A stretch of DNA of 64,000 bases, taken from NCBI RefSeq assembly GCF_019308355.1, contig NZ_JAAGKM010000002.1, forward strand, positions 112,455 through 176,454. Direction: 5' to 3'. This document shows positions 61,162 to 64,000 of this stretch, piece after piece. Source of the DNA: Empedobacter falsenii. GTDB taxonomy: Bacteria > Bacteroidota > Bacteroidia > Flavobacteriales > Weeksellaceae. Each line of letters opens with the position of its first letter. Position 1 is the first letter of the stretch. The notes under the pieces are model-generated. The model did not search any database. It saw only the letters and a list, made by a program, of their open reading frames with translations, and was not told the DNA's origin. Position numbers and translations under genes: made by a program.

Positions 61162-61851
61162 ATGTTATATAAAAACCCAACTCAAATGAATCAACAAAAA
61201 GATTTATTTCTAAGAATTTGGCCATTTTTTGTCGTATTTTTTATCTACAATTTTGCTGCAATCGCCATGACGCAATATTATGGTCGCGACGAATTACATC
61301 TGCATTTCAATCAGTACAGCAATCATTATCTCGATAAACTCTTTGTTTTTTATACCGATTTCGGAACCTATTATTTATTTTTTATACTTCTTGGTTATCT
61401 ATTTTGGAAAACAACACGAAGATATTTTTATTATTTATTAGTTTCTGGAGCAGTTGCAACCACAATTAGTGTATTCTTTAAAAATGTCTATTTCGAACAA
61501 GTTTTACGTCCTGGATATTATTTTACACAGAAAAAAATAGACATTATTCTAGTCAAAGATTATGCGATACAAATGGCTTCAACTTTTCCTTCAGGACATT
61601 CATTAACAGCCGCAATAATTTCGATGACTTTATGTTTATTAACCAAAAACAGATGGTTACAATTATTTTTTGCACTTCATTTTCCGAGTATCGCAATTAG
61701 TAGAATCTACTTATCACGCCATTTTGCGATTGATACCGTTGGTGGTTCGTTTATTGGTTTTTTTATATTTATCTTTATGTATTACATCATCAACCAATCT
61801 AATAAACCAAAATTAGATCAAAAATTTATCAACAATGAAAATTCAAAATAA
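61162..61851 (+). CDS. Phosphatase PAP2 family membrane protein
   Basis: A 229-residue inner-membrane phosphatase of the PAP2/undecaprenyl-diphosphatase type. The three signature motifs are KNVYFEQVLRPGYYFTQ (a variant of KxxxxxxRP), FPSGHSLTAAI and SRIYLSRHFAIDTVGG. About five to six hydrophobic segments are visible. It may remove phosphate from undecaprenyl diphosphate, phosphatidate or lipid A. A second ATG eight codons in (61186) is also possible. It overlaps the amidase gene by 17 bases. Confidence 0.88.
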   Translation: MLYKNPTQMNQQKDLFLRIWPFFVVFFIYNFAAIAMTQYYGRDELHLHFNQYSNHYLDKLFVFYTDFGTYYLFFILLGYLFWKTTRRYFYYLLVSGAVATTISVFFKNVYFEQVLRPGYYFTQKKIDIILVKDYAIQMASTFPSGHSLTAAIISMTLCLLTKNRWLQLFFALHFPSIAISRIYLSRHFAIDTVGGSFIGFFIFIFMYYIINQSNKPKLDQKFINNENSK

Positions 61852-62617
61852 ACTTAAAATATCATTAATACAATACGATGTAATCTGGGAAGATACAAAA
61901 GCTAATCATTCCTATTTAGACGAATTATTAGCCAATCATCAAACTGATATTATATTGTTACCAGAAATGTTTGCTTCGGGATTCTCGATGAATATAGAAA
62001 AAATTGGTCAAAAGCCTTTTGGAGAAACCTTCGAATGGATGCAACATAAAGCTAAAGAATTGAATTCTGCGATTGCTGGAAGCATTTCTACGCATGAAAA
62101 CAATAAATACTATAACCGATTTTATTTTATCTGTCCAAGCGGCTCTATTTACATTTACGATAAAAAACATTTGTTCAGTTACGGAAAAGAAGCTGGCGTA
62201 TATTCTGCAGGAGATAAAATTGTAACGATTGATTATAAAGGATGGCAAATTCGTCCTATTGTTTGCTACGATCTACGATTTCCAGTTTGGATTCGCAATA
62301 CAGAAGAAGATCCGTACGATTTGATACTTTGTAACGCGAGTTGGCCAAAAGCACGTCGAGAAGCTTGGATTTCACTTCTAAAAGCTCGAGCAATCGAAAA
62401 TATGGCTTTTGTTGCTGGCGTAAATAGAATTGGTGTAGATGGCTATAATCTCGAGTATCAGGGCGATTCGCATTTATTTGATACATTGGGGCAAGATTTA
62501 GAAACAATAAACAATCATCCCGAAATTTTACAATTCGAAATTGATAAAGAAGAACAAGATAAAACTCGAAAGCATTTTAATTTCCTAAATGATCGCGATT
62601 CATTTTATTTTGGATAA
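61835..62617 (+). CDS. Carbon-nitrogen hydrolase (nitrilase/omega-amidase-like)
   Basis: A 260-residue cytosolic amidase of the nitrilase superfamily. The Glu-Lys-Cys triad is Glu44 in LLPEMFASGFSM, Lys111 in YDKKHLFSYGKE and Cys144 in IRPIVCYDLRFPVW. It is closest to the omega-amidase/Nit2 and YafV-like branch, which repairs deamidated glutamine or alpha-keto amides such as 2-oxosuccinamate; the exact substrate is inferred. It follows the PAP2 gene with an overlap and ends with a small terminator. Confidence 0.92.
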   Translation: MKIQNKLKISLIQYDVIWEDTKANHSYLDELLANHQTDIILLPEMFASGFSMNIEKIGQKPFGETFEWMQHKAKELNSAIAGSISTHENNKYYNRFYFICPSGSIYIYDKKHLFSYGKEAGVYSAGDKIVTIDYKGWQIRPIVCYDLRFPVWIRNTEEDPYDLILCNASWPKARREAWISLLKARAIENMAFVAGVNRIGVDGYNLEYQGDSHLFDTLGQDLETINNHPEILQFEIDKEEQDKTRKHFNFLNDRDSFYFG

Positions 62618-62620
62618 TAC

Positions 62621-62648
62621 AAGCTCAACTTCGGTTAGGCTTTTTTTA
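62621..62648 (+). terminator. Intrinsic terminator after the amidase gene
   Basis: AAGCTCAAC-TTCG-GTTAGGCTT is an imperfect nine-base stem (one mismatch) with a TTCG loop, followed by a T run. Confidence 0.72.
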
Positions 62649-62758
62649 TATGTGTAATTATTTTTAATTCATATCTTTATGGTAATGAATCTGATTGAAT
62701 ACCACATGTAAAAGTATCTATGAAAGCTACTACAATGGATATTTTAATAAAATTAATT

Positions 62759-63484
62759 ATGAAGAAAATATTTATATTTCTATCCTTTCTATTATTGGTA
62801 CTTTCTGCAACTTATAGTTTATATTTAGTTCGTAAGACTTTTAATAATTATGAATTTGAATCTTATAATGAACTTTATTATAAAGTTCCGCCTGTAAAGA
62901 ATGCACAATTTAAATCGTTAAAATCTTTTAATTCTGACTTGTTTCTAATTGTTGACAATAAAAACTTAAAGAATATTACAGTAAATTTCGATTCCAAATC
63001 AAATAAAGTAAGGCAAGTAAATTTAAATTACACATACAATCCTGAAACAATTGATGGTAAAATAAAATCAATCATAAGAATATATAACTTAGGAGAAATT
63101 AGCGAAATTAATAAAAGAATGATGAAAAAAATATCATTTTTTCGGAGTCCTGATGTATATAATTTTAAAAATACTAAATATGAAGAAATGTACTTTCCAG
63201 ATGATTTCTTTATACATAAACCCATTGTAAATTATAATATAAAAGGAAATCTCATCGATTCAATTATAAATCACAAGACCAAGCTTTATGCTTTAAAAGG
63301 TATAGTTGAGTTAGATATTAACAATGATTATAAACCTGATTTGTTAATTGAATCAAAAAACGAAAAATCTTATATGATTACTGGTTTTGTTGAGATAGAC
63401 AAGAACCTATTTTTCCTATATTATTTAGATAATGATTCTATTAAAAAAGTAAATGAACTATATAAATTGATAAATTTTAAATAA
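62759..63484 (+). CDS. Hypothetical exported or membrane-anchored protein
   Basis: A 241-residue protein I do not recognise. It begins with a hydrophobic segment (MKKIFIFLSFLLLVLSATYSLYLV) that is a signal peptide or anchor, and the rest is rich in lysine, asparagine and aromatic residues. Near the C-terminus LDINNDYKPDLLIES looks like a VCBS/FG-GAP-type calcium-binding loop. I prefer the start at 62759; a longer frame opens at 62720 (MKATTMDILIKLIM). The base composition is even more AT-rich than neighbours, so transfer is possible. Confidence 0.6.
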   Translation: MKKIFIFLSFLLLVLSATYSLYLVRKTFNNYEFESYNELYYKVPPVKNAQFKSLKSFNSDLFLIVDNKNLKNITVNFDSKSNKVRQVNLNYTYNPETIDGKIKSIIRIYNLGEISEINKRMMKKISFFRSPDVYNFKNTKYEEMYFPDDFFIHKPIVNYNIKGNLIDSIINHKTKLYALKGIVELDINNDYKPDLLIESKNEKSYMITGFVEIDKNLFFLYYLDNDSIKKVNELYKLINFK

Positions 63485-63559
63485 TTTTATAGTAACTAAT
63501 AAAAATTAATTTGGGCGTTCTCTCGCTCTTTTCCTTTCATTTATATTATTCATAGGTAA

Positions 63560-63622
63560 CCAAAAAGAATACAAACACAACTAATGTAAATCGCTCGGTC
63601 GGGGTATCCGTTGCAATCTTTT
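63560..63622 (+). pseudogene. Possible remnant of a FISUMP-type protein C-terminus
   Basis: One frame reads KKNTNTTNVNRSVGVSVAI, close to the end of FISUMP-type lipoproteins (typical N-x-R-x-x-G-x-SVRC). The 'RC' is lost and the frame continues, suggesting a decayed end. No start or body is left in the window, so confidence is low. Confidence 0.22.
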
Positions 63623-63725
63623 GTATAAGAAGATTAGAAGTGATTACAGAAAAACCAATTCCTCCAAAAGGATTTCCATTACTATCCCTAACGCAGGTTT
63701 TTAAGTTCTGAGTTAGTTGTAAAAA

Positions 63726-63813
63726 GGAAGCTTCCTTTTTATCAAGAAGAAGCTTCTTGTTGACTAATTAGAAGCCTCTTATTTACTGATTGGAAGCTTC
63801 TTGTTTTATAGAA
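63726..63813. repeat. Tandem repeat, four 22-base units with AAGCTT palindromes
   Basis: Four units of 22 bases at 63726-63747, 63748-63769, 63770-63791 and 63792-63813 each begin (G/A)GAAGC(T/C)TC(C/T)T and end in an A/T-rich part. Three carry AAGCTT at the centre of the longer palindrome GGAAGCTTCC or AGAAGCTTCT. No CRISPR-like spacing applies, as the repeats are contiguous. Confidence 0.75.
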
Positions 63814-63875
63814 CATAGTCTGGAGATGCGTAAAGCTTAAAACGTTCAGCCTAAAGCGCGACGTATACCCACAAA

Positions 63876-63906
63876 AAAAGCCTCAAGTTGTTCACTTGAG
63901 GCTTTT
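63876..63906 (-). terminator. Intrinsic terminator of the rRNA operon
   Basis: AAAAGCCTCAAGT and ACTTGAGGCTTTT form a 13-base perfect stem with loop TGTTC; on the minus strand it is followed by seven T residues, right after the 5S rRNA gene. Confidence 0.9.
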
Positions 63907-63913
63907 GATAAAA

Positions 63914-64000
<87 letters not shown>

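Larger units (their letters stand above)
63485..63875. other. 391-base spacer between the unknown gene and the rRNA operon
   Basis: No open gene is found. The first part holds a frame with a possible broken protein end (63555-63622), and the second part a set of four 22-base tandem units (63726-63813). The region is less AT-rich than most spacers of the window. Confidence 0.55.

Noticed and set aside
63726..63813. CRISPR array
   Set aside because: The four units are contiguous, with no unique spacers, and no cas genes are near.

Overview
The window is about 64 kb of low-GC (roughly one third GC by eye) chromosomal DNA from a member of the Flavobacteriales, most likely family Weeksellaceae (an Empedobacter-like organism is my guess). 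Supporting signs are Bacteroidetes promoters (TAnnTTTG at -7, TTG near -33), very few Shine-Dalgarno sequences, type IX secretion C-terminal domains on two exported enzymes, three large TonB-dependent outer-membrane proteins, BshC of bacillithiol synthesis, and Bacteroidetes families such as DUF3127, DUF4833, DUF6702 and DUF3820. I see no prophage, insertion sequence, CRISPR array or plasmid function; this is core-like chromosome with dense short operons separated by strong intrinsic terminators.

Layout. 1-6.5 kb: a cut membrane protein, an LEA-like helical protein, a lipoprotein phosphodiesterase, bshC, a LysM/periplasmic-binding-fold protein and a sodium:dicarboxylate-type symporter. 6.6-9.3 kb: an outer-membrane beta-barrel protein and a region with a duplicated dyad element. 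9.3-14 kb: DUF2520-kdsC-maf, nadD, small genes, and a leftward pth-rhodanese-DUF3820 run. 14-18 kb: a TlpA-like thioredoxin, then a two-gene unit of a glutathione-synthetase-like ATP-grasp ligase and an N-formylglutamate-amidohydrolase/DUF1704 metallopeptidase fusion. 18-24 kb: an amino acid permease, a TonB receptor behind a clear SAM-I (S-box) riboswitch, and pabB/pabC. 24-33 kb: nitroreductase, esterase, acetyltransferases, DinB-like, mrp-nifU, DUF3108, aat, DUF3127, tRNA-Leu(UAG). 33-39 kb: two DedA paralogs, yraN, upp, LD-carboxypeptidase, a third TonB receptor. 39.6-45.1 kb: a leftward, overlapping operon with a C1 cysteine peptidase, nadA, nadB, an unknown exported protein and nadC. 45.4-57.7 kb: a fused UMP synthase that looks eukaryotic in type, a T9SS M28 peptidase, trmB, dacB, an MscS channel, an OmpA-like protein, tgt-lptF/G and a T9SS nuclease/phosphatase. 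57.8-61 kb: the classical thrS-infC-rpmI-rplT translation cluster. 61-64 kb: PAP2 phosphatase, a nitrilase-family amidase, an unknown exported protein, a repeat-bearing spacer and the 3' part of a 5S rRNA on the minus strand, which marks the end of an rRNA operon.

Points of most interest are the ATP-grasp/FGase-DUF1704 pair, which looks like a peptide-type ligase/hydrolase system in a bacillithiol organism; the SAM riboswitch in front of a TonB receptor, which predicts uptake of methionine or a related sulfur or methyl compound; the eukaryote-like UMPS fusion; an infC gene that seems to start at AUC; a Tgt without the usual zinc cysteines; and an exported TonB-C-terminal-like protein translationally coupled inside the NAD operon. 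Function calls are from reading motifs without database searches.
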